Assembly: GCF_002810445.1 (NCBI RefSeq)
Contig: NZ_NEXS01000011.1
Coordinates: forward strand, 62,001-126,000
Direction of reading: 5' to 3'
Length of the DNA: 64,000 nucleotides
From: Advenella sp. S44
GTDB taxonomy: Bacteria > Pseudomonadota > Gammaproteobacteria > Burkholderiales > Burkholderiaceae_B
Shown here: piece by piece, positions 50,318 to 59,655 of the stretch
Layout of the letters: the number at the start of each line of letters is the position of its first letter
How positions within the stretch are numbered: the first letter of the stretch is position 1
The notes under the pieces: generated by a model
What the model saw: only the letters and a program-made list of their open reading frames with translations
What the model was told of the DNA's origin: nothing
Database searches by the model: none
Position numbers and translations under genes: made by a program

Positions 50318-51370
50318 ATGATGGATTTGGTAAATACACACGCGCTCCAGCCTTTCTGGAGCATGGCCGCCGCACCCGTACAGGTTAGCGCGCTGGAACT
50401 GGCTTTGGACAACAAGCTGTTCGATTACCTTGTGCAGGACGCCACTGCAAAGCAGGTGGCCAGCAAACTGGCCATGCAGCCCGGCCCTGTTTCCGTCTGG
50501 CTTGACCTGCTATGGAGTATGGAACTACTGGCTCGCAACTTGCCCCCGGGCTCGCCAGGCGACTCAGGCGCGGCTACGCACTATCAATGCACCAGTCTGG
50601 CAAAGCGCTACCTGGTTTCGTCCTCGCCCGAGAACTGCGCTGCCGCCTTGAGTTATCGCCTACGCATCTTGCGCCACGCGGGTACGCAATTTGAGGACTT
50701 CGTTCGTTCGGGGCGCAGCGAACGTACCATACCGGGCGGCGAGGCAACTCACACCAACTGGGCAAAAGCGGCGGAACAACAAATCAGCCAGGAACAGCGG
50801 GCCGTCAGCGTGCCCTCGATTCTTGACCGTCTGCCACCGGCGTCTTCACTTGTCCAGCAGGGCAGGTTTCTGGACCTGGGCGGCGGCCCCGGCCATATTG
50901 CAATTGCGCTGGCCCACCACCTGCCACAATGGACGGGAACCGTCTGTGATCTGCCGGCCACGGCTACCGTCGCTCAGGGTTCGATTGACAACGCCGGCCT
51001 GGCCGACCGCATCAATGTGCGGTCAGCAGATCTGGAACATGACGACATCGGGACCGGCTACGATCTGATTTGGTGTTCCTGCGTCCTGCACTTTCTGCAG
51101 GACCCTAAGGCCGCGCTTAGCAAAATATGCCAGGGGCTGCGTCGCGGCGGCGTGCTCTACATTGCGCATGCCGAAGTGCCCTCGCAGGCGCGCGACGCAT
51201 CTCGAATACTGCCCTTTTATGCGTCAATGATGTTGCGCGGTCGCTTTGTTCCTGCCACCGGCCAGATGCACGACATGCTGGTCGCCACCGGCTTTTCACA
51301 GATCCGGTCACTCGGACCGATCGCGTTCCCCATGACGCCGGTCTGGCTTTACACAGGAATCAAACCATGA
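50318..51370 (+). CDS. SAM-dependent O-methyltransferase-type protein
   Basis: A 350-residue methyltransferase of the plant-COMT/hydroxyneurosporene type: an N-terminal dimerisation helix-turn-helix domain (about 15-110; ALELALDNKLFDYL) and a C-terminal Rossmann domain with the SAM motif FLDLGGGPGHIAIAL, CDLPAT and WCSCVLHFLQDP. It starts six bases after the receptor stop with AAGGAACA, and its stop overlaps the next ATG. Methylation of a thiol, thiocarboxylate or hydroxyl of the cluster product is plausible: it could tailor the metallophore or detoxify it inside the cell. Confidence 0.85.
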   Translation: MMDLVNTHALQPFWSMAAAPVQVSALELALDNKLFDYLVQDATAKQVASKLAMQPGPVSVWLDLLWSMELLARNLPPGSPGDSGAATHYQCTSLAKRYLVSSSPENCAAALSYRLRILRHAGTQFEDFVRSGRSERTIPGGEATHTNWAKAAEQQISQEQRAVSVPSILDRLPPASSLVQQGRFLDLGGGPGHIAIALAHHLPQWTGTVCDLPATATVAQGSIDNAGLADRINVRSADLEHDDIGTGYDLIWCSCVLHFLQDPKAALSKICQGLRRGGVLYIAHAEVPSQARDASRILPFYASMMLRGRFVPATGQMHDMLVATGFSQIRSLGPIAFPMTPVWLYTGIKP

Positions 51371-52659
51371 ATACCACGGCAAGCACGCCTAACCAGCATC
51401 AACCAAACGAACCGGCAGTGATCCGGGCCGAATCCGGATATTGGCCGCTTCAATTGTTGCTCGGCTGGATTAACCTGACCCTGACTGCACCGGTAGTCTA
51501 TCTGTATATCGGCCTTCCGTTGGTGCTACGCCAACATGGCTGGTCCGGAACAGACATCGGCCTATTGCAATTGGCCGGCCTGCCGGCGATTCTCAAGTTC
51601 CTTCTGGCCGCTCCCGTTGACCGCTACCCCCTGGGGCGCGCCGGTTACAGAAACTGGAGTATCGTGTTGTCAGTCGTTTACGCAGCATTGCTTCTGTTCT
51701 TTTCGCGCACCAGCCTGCAGGAGTCGCCCTGGTCTTTTCTCTTCACACTGGCGCTCAGCATTAATTTATTGGGAACCTGGACGGATGTCCCGATCAACGC
51801 CCTGGCGATTCGCTATTTGCCCGAATCGCAACGCATGCGGGCAGGCGCAATCCGGTCCGCAGCAACATCGCTGGGCGCTATTGTCGGCGGCGGATTAATG
51901 CTGCTGTTATACACCCGCTTTGGCTGGGCCGCACCGTTTCAGGTCATGGCCCTGGCCTTGCTATCGGGCTGCGTTCTGCTGGCGTTCATGCAGCGCAAGC
52001 CCTTGCCCGGCGTCTCCAGTGAGCCAGTGCAGACCGGCATCAACTGGCGTCTGTGGAAAGCGTACTTTACGATAGCCGGACACGGCAAATGGGCAATACT
52101 CATGCTGTTTTATTTTCCCTTTGTGGGCAGCGCCTGGGTCTATATGAAACCGCTACTGCTGGATAGCGGACTGTCCACCGAGAGGATTGCCATGATCGTT
52201 GGCATTCTGGGTGGCGTACTCGCGGCGCTGGCCAGCCTGGTGGTGGCGCGCATGACAAAGCACTACGGTATTGGCCAGATGTTATCCGGTGTTGCCTGGC
52301 TGAACGTGCTGGCCCTGGCCATGTTACTGATGTTTGTTCTGGCCGGGGCATCCGCTACCATACTGATTGCCATGGCGATCCTGCTTGCTATTGCCGTTGG
52401 AGCAGCATCGGGCCTGGTGTTTGGCGTCATGATGTATTTCGTTCGTCCAGCGCTGGTGGCGCTCGATTATGGAATACAGTCAAGCCTGTTTATCCTGACC
52501 CGCACGCTCATGCCTGCAGTAGCCGGCGTGCTGATGGATCGTACCGGTTATGCCGGCATGATGGGCTTTCTGGTTTCCGGCGCGCTGATCATCGCCTGGG
52601 CCACGACATCATGGCATCAATCGCTGACGGCCGCCATGACCGCTTCAAGCAGGAAATAA
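51367..52659 (+). CDS. MFS permease, RhtX/FptX/AmpG-like siderophore importer
   Basis: A 430-residue 12-helix transporter. The N-terminal region YLYIGLPLVLRQHGWSGTDIGLLQLAGLPAILKFLLAAPVDRY is the pattern of the AmpG/RhtX group, in which RhtX and FptX alone move rhizobactin and pyochelin across the inner membrane. Its ATG overlaps the methyltransferase stop (ATGA). With the upstream TonB receptor it would make a complete one-protein-per-membrane import route. The 3' end overlaps the convergent GH88-like gene by 43 bases. Confidence 0.83.
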   Translation: MNTTASTPNQHQPNEPAVIRAESGYWPLQLLLGWINLTLTAPVVYLYIGLPLVLRQHGWSGTDIGLLQLAGLPAILKFLLAAPVDRYPLGRAGYRNWSIVLSVVYAALLLFFSRTSLQESPWSFLFTLALSINLLGTWTDVPINALAIRYLPESQRMRAGAIRSAATSLGAIVGGGLMLLLYTRFGWAAPFQVMALALLSGCVLLAFMQRKPLPGVSSEPVQTGINWRLWKAYFTIAGHGKWAILMLFYFPFVGSAWVYMKPLLLDSGLSTERIAMIVGILGGVLAALASLVVARMTKHYGIGQMLSGVAWLNVLALAMLLMFVLAGASATILIAMAILLAIAVGAASGLVFGVMMYFVRPALVALDYGIQSSLFILTRTLMPAVAGVLMDRTGYAGMMGFLVSGALIIAWATTSWHQSLTAAMTASSRK

Positions 52660-53717
52660 AGGGCGCAAGGCGTCTCTACGATTGAGGCTGCTTGCGCATC
52701 GACTTTATACAGGTGACCGGCAAAAATGCCATTTTCTCCAACCATGCAGCTCACCAGGTTGGCCCGTTCTTGCTGCGCCGCTTCGCGCAGCCACGGCTGC
52801 CCGGACATCTGCCGGGACATCTGTTCCAGCGCAACGCAGGCAATCGCCGATGCGCAAGGATCAAACTCGCTGGCGCCGGCCGCGGCCGACGGCAAAGGCC
52901 AAGGCCGGCTACTCTCTGCCGGCTGATTCTGCTGGCTGCGGACCTGCCTCCACCACTGGCAGGCAAGCAGGGCCGCAGCCTGATAATCGTCTCCATAGCA
53001 CCTGACGGCTTGCGCCAAGCCAAGCATGGCCCACGCCTGTCCGCGGGCTGACCATATCAATGATGCATGACGATTCTCGTGCGCAACACCGGGCATCACT
53101 TGAGTGGCCCATCGGCCATCGGCGTCAGCCAATTGTGCCACACACGTATCCAAGTGCTGTCTGCCCAGGGTCATGTCTAGCGGATCTCCGTGAAGATGGG
53201 TCAGCAACAGCAAGGAGGCGAGCGAATCGACATTCAAAATACGATCGCCTTCAGGGCCACCTCCCATGTCTTGTCCGAGCGGATACATTTTCTGCTGATG
53301 ATCATAACTATTACGCAATCGCGCGCATGCCGCACTGGACAGCGCGTGCCACGCCGAATCGCTATCATACTGATTGGCCACGCCCGCCCCATACCAAAAG
53401 ACAAAGCTTCTATTTATGCTGGCTTGCGGCAGAACCGGTTCAAGCCGGCGGCTCCATTGGCGGGCCGTATCAATGGACGTTGCCGTTCTCTCAACGGCCG
53501 CCCGTTTCCACCAGAGCGCCGCCCAGAATCCGCCCAGCCAGGACCCTCGTCTAGATAACTTCCAAGGCTGGTCACGTGCCTTGCGGTATAGCGGAAACTG
53601 CGAATCACACGCCTGGGCAATACGGTCCATATGCCGGAAAATATCATGCACTAACGGGTTTTGCGGCGCCTCGCCGACCCGCGCGTCATGTGCATCATGT
53701 ACGTCATGTGCTGCCAT
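52617..53717 (-). CDS. GH88-like (unsaturated glucuronyl hydrolase fold) protein
   Basis: A 366-residue protein with an (alpha/alpha)6-barrel pattern of glycoside hydrolase family 88. Matches seen by eye are GSWLGGFWAALWW (family W-x-x-G-F-x-x-G-x-L-W), an Asp in NQYDSDSAW, ILNVDSLASLLLL with the second Asp, SARGQAWAMLGLAQA and DPCASAIACVALEQM. Family enzymes hydrate unsaturated uronides. In a metallophore cluster this is unexpected: it may act on the product or have a non-glycosidase role. No signal peptide is present; the His/Asp-rich N-terminus (HDVHDAHDA) is odd. It is the last gene of the leftward operon and overlaps the MFS gene by 14 bases. Confidence 0.7.
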   Translation of the reverse strand: MAAHDVHDAHDARVGEAPQNPLVHDIFRHMDRIAQACDSQFPLYRKARDQPWKLSRRGSWLGGFWAALWWKRAAVERTATSIDTARQWSRRLEPVLPQASINRSFVFWYGAGVANQYDSDSAWHALSSAACARLRNSYDHQQKMYPLGQDMGGGPEGDRILNVDSLASLLLLTHLHGDPLDMTLGRQHLDTCVAQLADADGRWATQVMPGVAHENRHASLIWSARGQAWAMLGLAQAVRCYGDDYQAAALLACQWWRQVRSQQNQPAESSRPWPLPSAAAGASEFDPCASAIACVALEQMSRQMSGQPWLREAAQQERANLVSCMVGENGIFAGHLYKVDAQAASIVETPCALYFLLEAVMAAVSD

Positions 53718-54900
53718 GGGATCGGATCCGGTAAAGCATCAAGGAAAAGGCGGCGCCAGCCAGGGTCGTGCCTATCAGTAAGAACCAGGCGATTCCAAAC
53801 CCCTGGGGCTGGGATAATAAAACGCCAAATAATAGAGGTCCCACCGCAAACCCGCCGAAAAATCCCACAGACAACATACCGGCAGCGGTAGCCGTCTTGC
53901 CGAACCGCTCGTCGCGCAACAGCATGCTCATGGCAATCGCATTGGTGGCCGCCACTGTCAACCCCATGCCGGTTATGCCGATCCATAAAGGAAAGTGTCG
54001 GGTTGGGGTAGCTAGTGTCGTGACATAGACGGCCAAGCAGGCAAGAATAAAAAGCATGACCATCAACTGCGTCTCGTCGCGCAGTCGGCTGCCCAGGGGA
54101 GTTAGCGCGATCCGCGACACGATGCCCATAACGCCGAAGACGCTGATCATAGCACCTGTCATTTGGGCCGACATACCCAGCTGTGATGCATAGACGCCAA
54201 AAAAAGTGATGAAGGACGATAACGTCAGGCCGGCGCATAACTGCACGAGCATCAGCAATCCCAGCAACACATTGGGACGCGGCAGCGCAAGGGCCCGGCC
54301 GCCGGCAAGCGGTTGAGCGCTGGCCATTCCCGCTGGCAACCGTCGACTTACCAGGAAAAACATGACCAGCGCCAGTGGGACCCATAACGCCAGCGCCCCT
54401 CGCCAGCCTAACCATTGCGCGAAAAACGGCAGCAAGATACCGGCCACAAGCGCAGAAATTTGCACGCCCGACTGTTTGATTCCAACCATGGCTGGCTTTT
54501 TCGGGGCAGGCACCAGTTTTGCGATCGCCATATTGGTTGCCGGATTCGCCAGAGATTGCGCGGCGCCACACAGCAACATGGCCAGGATCAATCCGACGAA
54601 TCCAGGCAACACAGCCATGAGAAAAAAAGACAGCGCGACCAGCCCGAACAACCCCATCAGTCCCGATCTCATGCCAAGTCGCTGTACTGCCTGGCCTGAC
54701 CACGGAGAAACAACGGCCGCCACACCGAAGGAAGCGGTGGTCAGCCAGGCAAGCTGTCCGCGCGATATGCCCAGTTCCTGGATCAATTGCGGGCCGAGCA
54801 CACCGATACCGTAAAATATCATCATCGGCATCCCCATTGCCAGGGTCAGCAGGCTGCCGACCGCCAGCGCAGACTGAACGGGATATCGGGCTTCATCCAT
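53704..54900 (-). CDS. MFS transporter, probable product exporter
   Basis: A 398-residue, 12-helix major facilitator unlike the importer on the opposite strand. Helix 1-2 reads GMPMMIFYGIGVLGPQLIQELGISRGQLAW, and PWSGQAVQRLGMRSG provides the conserved loop 2-3. The gene overlaps the acyl-CoA-dehydrogenase-like gene by eight bases and thus belongs to the biosynthetic operon. Export of the finished thiocarboxylate or related metallophore is the simplest role. A 350-codon open frame in another phase over the same bases is a shadow. Confidence 0.84.
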   Translation of the reverse strand: MDEARYPVQSALAVGSLLTLAMGMPMMIFYGIGVLGPQLIQELGISRGQLAWLTTASFGVAAVVSPWSGQAVQRLGMRSGLMGLFGLVALSFFLMAVLPGFVGLILAMLLCGAAQSLANPATNMAIAKLVPAPKKPAMVGIKQSGVQISALVAGILLPFFAQWLGWRGALALWVPLALVMFFLVSRRLPAGMASAQPLAGGRALALPRPNVLLGLLMLVQLCAGLTLSSFITFFGVYASQLGMSAQMTGAMISVFGVMGIVSRIALTPLGSRLRDETQLMVMLFILACLAVYVTTLATPTRHFPLWIGITGMGLTVAATNAIAMSMLLRDERFGKTATAAGMLSVGFFGGFAVGPLLFGVLLSQPQGFGIAWFLLIGTTLAGAAFSLMLYRIRSHGST

Positions 54901-56119
54901 GATTGCTTGCTCTGTTTACGACTGAGGGATAATCACTGTCAAATAGCTCAGGGTTGCGACTGTTGGCAAGAAGCGCGCGCCCCACGGAGCTGACCAGCGC
55001 ATCGTCTGTTCCGTCTAGAATGTGGGTCGTCCTGGCATTGCGATACAGGCTGGACAAGGGTGTCCCGTCGCTCAATCCCTCTGCCCCCATGATCTGGATG
55101 GCATTATCGGTCGCCACGCTCAAGGCATCGGAAGCGGCCAGTTTGGCAATATTGACTTCTATGGAATTGGCCTGCCGGTCATCGAATTTGCGGGCTGCGT
55201 CTCGCAGTAACGCACGGGCCGTGGCAATATGCCGATACACATTGCATACTCGGGCCCGAACCAGTTGTTTTTCCACTAATCGGGCCTGAACGCCCCGTTC
55301 CGAATGGATACGTTCGCACATCAGCTCAAAACTGCGCTGCGCCATACCCAGCCACTGACTGGCTCGCAGTATCCTGCCCAGTCCGAGCCTTTGCTGCATC
55401 AGCTTGATGCCTTGCCCGGGCACGCCCAGCACATGATCCGACGGGACAACAACATTGGTAAAGGACAACTCGCCCTGCCCCTGCATGCGTCCCAGCACAG
55501 GAAGTTCGCGCAGCACCTCGAAACCGGGTGCGTCGGCAGGCACAATCAGCATCGAGAGCCCCTGTTCCACCGGTTTGTCTGACGTACGCGCCACTACGGT
55601 AATGAAATCGGCGTGCAGGGAGCGGCACACAAACCATTTTTTGCCAGTCAACACCCAGTGGCTATCCTGCCACCTTGCACGCGTCTGCATAGTATCGGGT
55701 ATTGAGCCGATACTGTCCGGCTCGCTCATGGCGTAACTGCAGACGGCACGCCCCTTTACCAACGGATCAAAGTAGCGCGCGCGTACGACCGGGCTGCCAT
55801 GCCAGAACAGCATGTGAGCATCAAGCGTGGCATCCGCGCCCATAATGGCCGGCCCGAATTCGGAGCGGCCCTCCTGCTCGGCGATAGGCAGATAATCGCT
55901 CAATCGGTTGACAATACCGCCATGTCCCTTCGGATAAAAACTGCCAAACAGCCCTGCCTGGCGTGCCTGTGCAGACAACGCGGCAGCGATTTGCCTGGCA
56001 TTGTCGTCGCCGGCAAGCAAGGCGGTTTCTTTGGGAATGATTTGCGTATCAACAAATTGCTTTACACGCTGACAAAGGTAAGTCACCGGATTATCCAGGG
56101 GTTCGGTAACGGCATTCAT
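54893..56119 (-). CDS. Acyl-CoA dehydrogenase family protein with Asp at the catalytic Glu position
   Basis: A 408-residue flavoprotein with the acyl-CoA dehydrogenase fold: N-terminal helices, a middle beta domain (SYAMSEPDSIGSIPDTMQTRA, WVLTGKKWFVCRSLHADF) and C-terminal helices (GRILRASQWLGMAQRSFELM). The motif that usually reads Y-E-G-T is HILDGTDD here, so the catalytic base would be Asp. It should oxidise an acyl thioester, or, as in related natural-product enzymes, act on an aminoacyl or aryl intermediate. Its ATG overlaps the ligase stop by one base (TAATG). Confidence 0.83.
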   Translation of the reverse strand: MNAVTEPLDNPVTYLCQRVKQFVDTQIIPKETALLAGDDNARQIAAALSAQARQAGLFGSFYPKGHGGIVNRLSDYLPIAEQEGRSEFGPAIMGADATLDAHMLFWHGSPVVRARYFDPLVKGRAVCSYAMSEPDSIGSIPDTMQTRARWQDSHWVLTGKKWFVCRSLHADFITVVARTSDKPVEQGLSMLIVPADAPGFEVLRELPVLGRMQGQGELSFTNVVVPSDHVLGVPGQGIKLMQQRLGLGRILRASQWLGMAQRSFELMCERIHSERGVQARLVEKQLVRARVCNVYRHIATARALLRDAARKFDDRQANSIEVNIAKLAASDALSVATDNAIQIMGAEGLSDGTPLSSLYRNARTTHILDGTDDALVSSVGRALLANSRNPELFDSDYPSVVNRASNHG

Positions 56120-57768
56120 TATGCAGACAGCCTTTGAGGATTGACCATGGCCGCAGCATCCTCGGCCAAGGCACGCTTATCGATTTTTCCGGCAGGCGTC
56201 AGCGGCAGGCTTCGATAGAACCTGAGATATTCGGGTAGTTTATTGATTTCCAGGCCCTGTTCGCGCAAGTAATTGGTGATCTCGGTAAGCGAGAAACGAT
56301 CAGCCTGGGGCCGCAGCGTCACGCATAGACATACCCGCTGGCCCAAATCGAAATCGGGAACCGGCACGCAAGCGACCGTTACGACATCCGGATGGCGAGT
56401 CACCAGCCCCTCTATCTGGACCGGACTGATATTGGCGCCGCCACGGATAATGATGTCCTTCTTGCGGCCGGCCAGCACCAGATGCCCCTGCGGGTTGATA
56501 TAGCCCAGGTCACCTGTTTTGACCCAACCTTCCTGGTCGCGATATGTCTGATCCAGCTCTGGTGCATTGACATATTGCATGGGGCTGACGGGCCCCCGGG
56601 CGTAAATTTCACCAATCTGGCCGCGGGCAAGTTCGACACCGTTATCATCAACGATCCGTATTTCGCAAACGGAAGGGTTGGGGGTTCCAACACTATTGAA
56701 CGCCACTTCTATCGAATCGCTCAGCGTATTATGGCAATTGACGCCATCGGCCGATCCGTAGAGACTGATAAAACCGCAGTCAAAGGCTTTGCTGCAACGT
56801 CTGACGGTCGTCTCGTCAATCACGGAGCCGCCCACGATCAGCCCCTTGAGGCTGCTTTTGTCCACTGCTGCAAGCGCCGGCTCCGCTGCAATACGCTGCA
56901 GCATGGTAGGAACACCAAGAATGAAAGTCGGTTTAAATTTTCGAATGGCATCAATGGCGCTATGCACATCGAAGCGAGGCAATACAACAAGAGAACCGCC
57001 AAGGCAGCACAACACCCCGAAGGTCGCCGTCGAGCCAAACGAGGAGCCCAGCGGAACCAGATACAAGCCTCGGAACTCACTGTTCTTCGGGTTGATTCGC
57101 TCAAGAAAACGGCCACGCCCGCCCACCAGCGCGTTATGCGAATAGGCGACCAGCTTGGGTTCGGATTCCGTACCGGAAGACACCAGCAATCGCACCGGAG
57201 AGTCGGGATCAACCTGGGGCAACTGCGCAGGATCCGCCGGAGCACTGGCCAGTAATGAATCGAGCGTGACCCAGCCATCGCGGGCATTGCCCTGCACCAC
57301 TAACGCCCGCAACGACAATAGCGTTGGTCGCAGCGACTCGATGATTTCGCACAGCGCCGTGTCGGCAAAAACTTCCGGCACAATGACCACACGGGCATCG
57401 CAGCGACGCAGCAAAGACTGGATATCCAGCTTCCCGCGCCCTGGCGGAAACGGTGCGACAATGGCTCCCAGCGCGGCAGCCGCCAGATCAATGGCGCAAC
57501 ACACCCAATGATTGCTCAGTTGATAGGCCACAACGTCGCCAGGCATGACGCCGGCGCCGCGCAACCCTGTAGCCAGGCGCAATGCATGCTCGTACAACTG
57601 ACCATAACTGACGGTGCTCTCCTCGGACAAGACGGCCGGCTTATCGGGGGCGTTCTGTGCTTTTTCCCGAAACAGCTCAAATACCGGTTTGTCCGGATAA
57701 AGGGACTCTTGCGCCCAGCGCCGACGCAGTGAATGGGGAACAAGATCGATGATACCGGCTGAATTCAT
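56119..57768 (-). CDS. Acyl-adenylating ligase (ANL superfamily)
   Basis: A 549-residue adenylating enzyme. Core motifs are LLVSSGTESEPKLVAYSH in the phosphate-loop position (the usual TSGTTGxPK is altered), YGSADG, WVKTGDLGYINPQGHLVLAGRKKDIIIRGGANISPVQIE and the C-terminal lysine in PAGKIDKRAL. I use ATG 57768, which overlaps the CaiB-like stop as ATGA and has GGAG upstream. In pdt and qbs clusters an equivalent ligase (PdtJ, part of QbsL) activates the carboxylate that becomes a thiocarboxylate; the same role is likely here. Confidence 0.85.
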   Translation of the reverse strand: MNSAGIIDLVPHSLRRRWAQESLYPDKPVFELFREKAQNAPDKPAVLSEESTVSYGQLYEHALRLATGLRGAGVMPGDVVAYQLSNHWVCCAIDLAAAALGAIVAPFPPGRGKLDIQSLLRRCDARVVIVPEVFADTALCEIIESLRPTLLSLRALVVQGNARDGWVTLDSLLASAPADPAQLPQVDPDSPVRLLVSSGTESEPKLVAYSHNALVGGRGRFLERINPKNSEFRGLYLVPLGSSFGSTATFGVLCCLGGSLVVLPRFDVHSAIDAIRKFKPTFILGVPTMLQRIAAEPALAAVDKSSLKGLIVGGSVIDETTVRRCSKAFDCGFISLYGSADGVNCHNTLSDSIEVAFNSVGTPNPSVCEIRIVDDNGVELARGQIGEIYARGPVSPMQYVNAPELDQTYRDQEGWVKTGDLGYINPQGHLVLAGRKKDIIIRGGANISPVQIEGLVTRHPDVVTVACVPVPDFDLGQRVCLCVTLRPQADRFSLTEITNYLREQGLEINKLPEYLRFYRSLPLTPAGKIDKRALAEDAAAMVNPQRLSA

Positions 57769-59588
57769 GAAAAGCTCCAAGGACAATTTACGGAAGAATA
57801 GGACTTATGGTTAAGATGTCTGGCCAGTTGACCATGGGTAGCCATATCGGCCAGATTGCTCACAACGGGGCTGCATGGGATACCCTCAAGCCGCAGCCGC
57901 GAGACCCAGATATCACTGAGATCGCTGGCCAGACTGATTTGCTGCGCCTGAGTGGCCTGCCCTGAACACGTCATGCCAAGAATCCTGTCCAGCGCCTGTC
58001 TATGCCCCTCGGTTGTGCATTCAATCGCCAGCATGCCGTCCCGCGTTGGCAACACTTTGGAAAACCCGCCCTTTGCCTGACTCAGCGATGCCGATTGCAT
58101 CAGCAAGTCTGCCGCGCCCAGCAAGGAACTTTCCACGCTGCAGCCCAGGCCCGTACTGGCGCGTCTCAGTAATGCGGCTGTCGTGCCCAGAGAGGCGACT
58201 ACCCCGCCCAGCACGTCGAGCACGGTAAAGAGCGATCCGCCCCGAATACCATTGCTTGCAGCAATTGCCGAAGCCACCCCCGACCATGCCTGGACCGTGA
58301 AATCAGTGCCCGGCGCTGCGATATTGGCATCGCCCCAGCCACCCGCATAGGAGTAAACCAAATCAGGTCTGATCGCATGCATATTTTGGGCATCCAGTCG
58401 CAACTGGGCCGCTTTGCCGGGCGCCCAGTTGTGCAGAAACACGTCCGACTCACGGACATATTCATAAACTTGCCGGCGGCCGGCTTCGCTTTTGATATCC
58501 ACTTGCCGCACCTGTTTCAAATGGTTCAGGGCGTCGAACCGGACCGAGCAGCCATTGGCTACCGGCGGCATCGCCCGCAAGGGATCCCCGCCTGGCGGTT
58601 CCAGACGAATCACTTCGGCGCCAAGCATGGCCAGCATATGCCCAGCCAGAGGCCCCTGGATACGTCGGCACGATTCGATCACCCGAATTCCCTGCAAGGG
58701 CAACTCATTGGGCCGCACCCCATGCCGCAGATATGGCAAACCACTATCGCACGATATTTTCCAGGGCGATACCGCATCACGCGCGTAGTCGGGGTCTTTG
58801 CGTCTTTGGTCAAGTGTGCGAACCGGAACCAGGGCAAGCCCCGCCTTGCCGGCAGCCTCGCTGATACGGCTATAAGGCACTTCGGACAACAGTTGCAGGC
58901 ACACGCCAGGAATGGGGGCAATCGCCTTGGCATAGCGCAGCAAAAATGCGGTCCAGGCGCGCCCTGCCGTTTCGGGATCCAGTCCCAGTATTTCCCAGAA
59001 GCGTCGCCACGGCGCACTGTCCAATGTCTCGATTTCAAAGACAACGCCATCGGCAGACGTAAAAGGTGGACGCAATACCGGGTCGGTGCTGCCCGGCGCA
59101 ATCTGTTCCGGATCTTCCTGGGCGCTAGCACCGGCCAGGTACTGGCTGACACTGAGCAGGCCGCAAGCGAGCGCAGAGACCTCGACTTTTTCGAATGCAC
59201 CTCCATTCATTTGCCCGAGCAAACCTGCCAGACCGCTTTGCAGGGTCACGGCGCCCGTCAGCACAGACAGATAAGGCAAGCCCAGCGGCTGCGGGCCTCC
59301 GCTTGCCCTGCCATGGACAGACATGAGACCACAAACTGCCTGCAGGGTAGATTCGGTGATATGTGGGCTGCCCGAGCCAATATCGTCTCCCAGGCCGACA
59401 TGTACCGCACCTGCCTTGGGATGGTGCAGACTACACAACGCATCTGCCGGATTATCGACGAGGTTGGCCTCTTGCATGCCAAGCAATGCCGCTTGCCGGG
59501 ACACGCTGGCCCCCAGTTCCGTCCAATCCTGCGGGACCGTCCCCGGCCGCCAGTTGACGCCCAGGTTTTCTAAAATTGTTTCTGCCAT
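57765..59588 (-). CDS. CaiB/BaiF-family (CoA-transferase III) protein, long two-part form
   Basis: A 607-residue protein. The C-terminal part (from about residue 300) is a family III CoA transferase: LQGIRVIESCRRIQGPLAGHMLAMLGAEVIRLEPPGGDPLR, FLHNWAPGKAAQLRL and PGTDFTVQAWSG with an aspartate in the catalytic region. The N-terminal 290 residues look like a second, degenerate copy (VGLGDD, LPYLSVLTGAVTLQSGLAGLLG). A protein of this kind (PdtI/QbsK, as I recall) accompanies the sulfur-transfer genes in pdt and qbs clusters and may pass sulfur or an acyl group between the carrier and the activated acid. The gene lies between the sulfur carrier and ligase genes. Confidence 0.8.
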   Translation of the reverse strand: MAETILENLGVNWRPGTVPQDWTELGASVSRQAALLGMQEANLVDNPADALCSLHHPKAGAVHVGLGDDIGSGSPHITESTLQAVCGLMSVHGRASGGPQPLGLPYLSVLTGAVTLQSGLAGLLGQMNGGAFEKVEVSALACGLLSVSQYLAGASAQEDPEQIAPGSTDPVLRPPFTSADGVVFEIETLDSAPWRRFWEILGLDPETAGRAWTAFLLRYAKAIAPIPGVCLQLLSEVPYSRISEAAGKAGLALVPVRTLDQRRKDPDYARDAVSPWKISCDSGLPYLRHGVRPNELPLQGIRVIESCRRIQGPLAGHMLAMLGAEVIRLEPPGGDPLRAMPPVANGCSVRFDALNHLKQVRQVDIKSEAGRRQVYEYVRESDVFLHNWAPGKAAQLRLDAQNMHAIRPDLVYSYAGGWGDANIAAPGTDFTVQAWSGVASAIAASNGIRGGSLFTVLDVLGGVVASLGTTAALLRRASTGLGCSVESSLLGAADLLMQSASLSQAKGGFSKVLPTRDGMLAIECTTEGHRQALDRILGMTCSGQATQAQQISLASDLSDIWVSRLRLEGIPCSPVVSNLADMATHGQLARHLNHKSYSSVNCPWSFS

Positions 59589-59655
59589 GATGGTTGTTGC
59601 TATCTACAAAAAATAGGTTTCAATGAATGGATGCGACACGCGGAACAAGCCCGGT

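Noticed and set aside
53651-54703. 350-codon leftward open frame
   Set aside because: Out-of-frame shadow of the MFS exporter; Gly/Arg/Trp-rich translation with no membrane-helix pattern.
58377-59573. 398-codon rightward open frame
   Set aside because: Antisense to the CaiB-like gene, which has recognisable family motifs and coupled neighbours.
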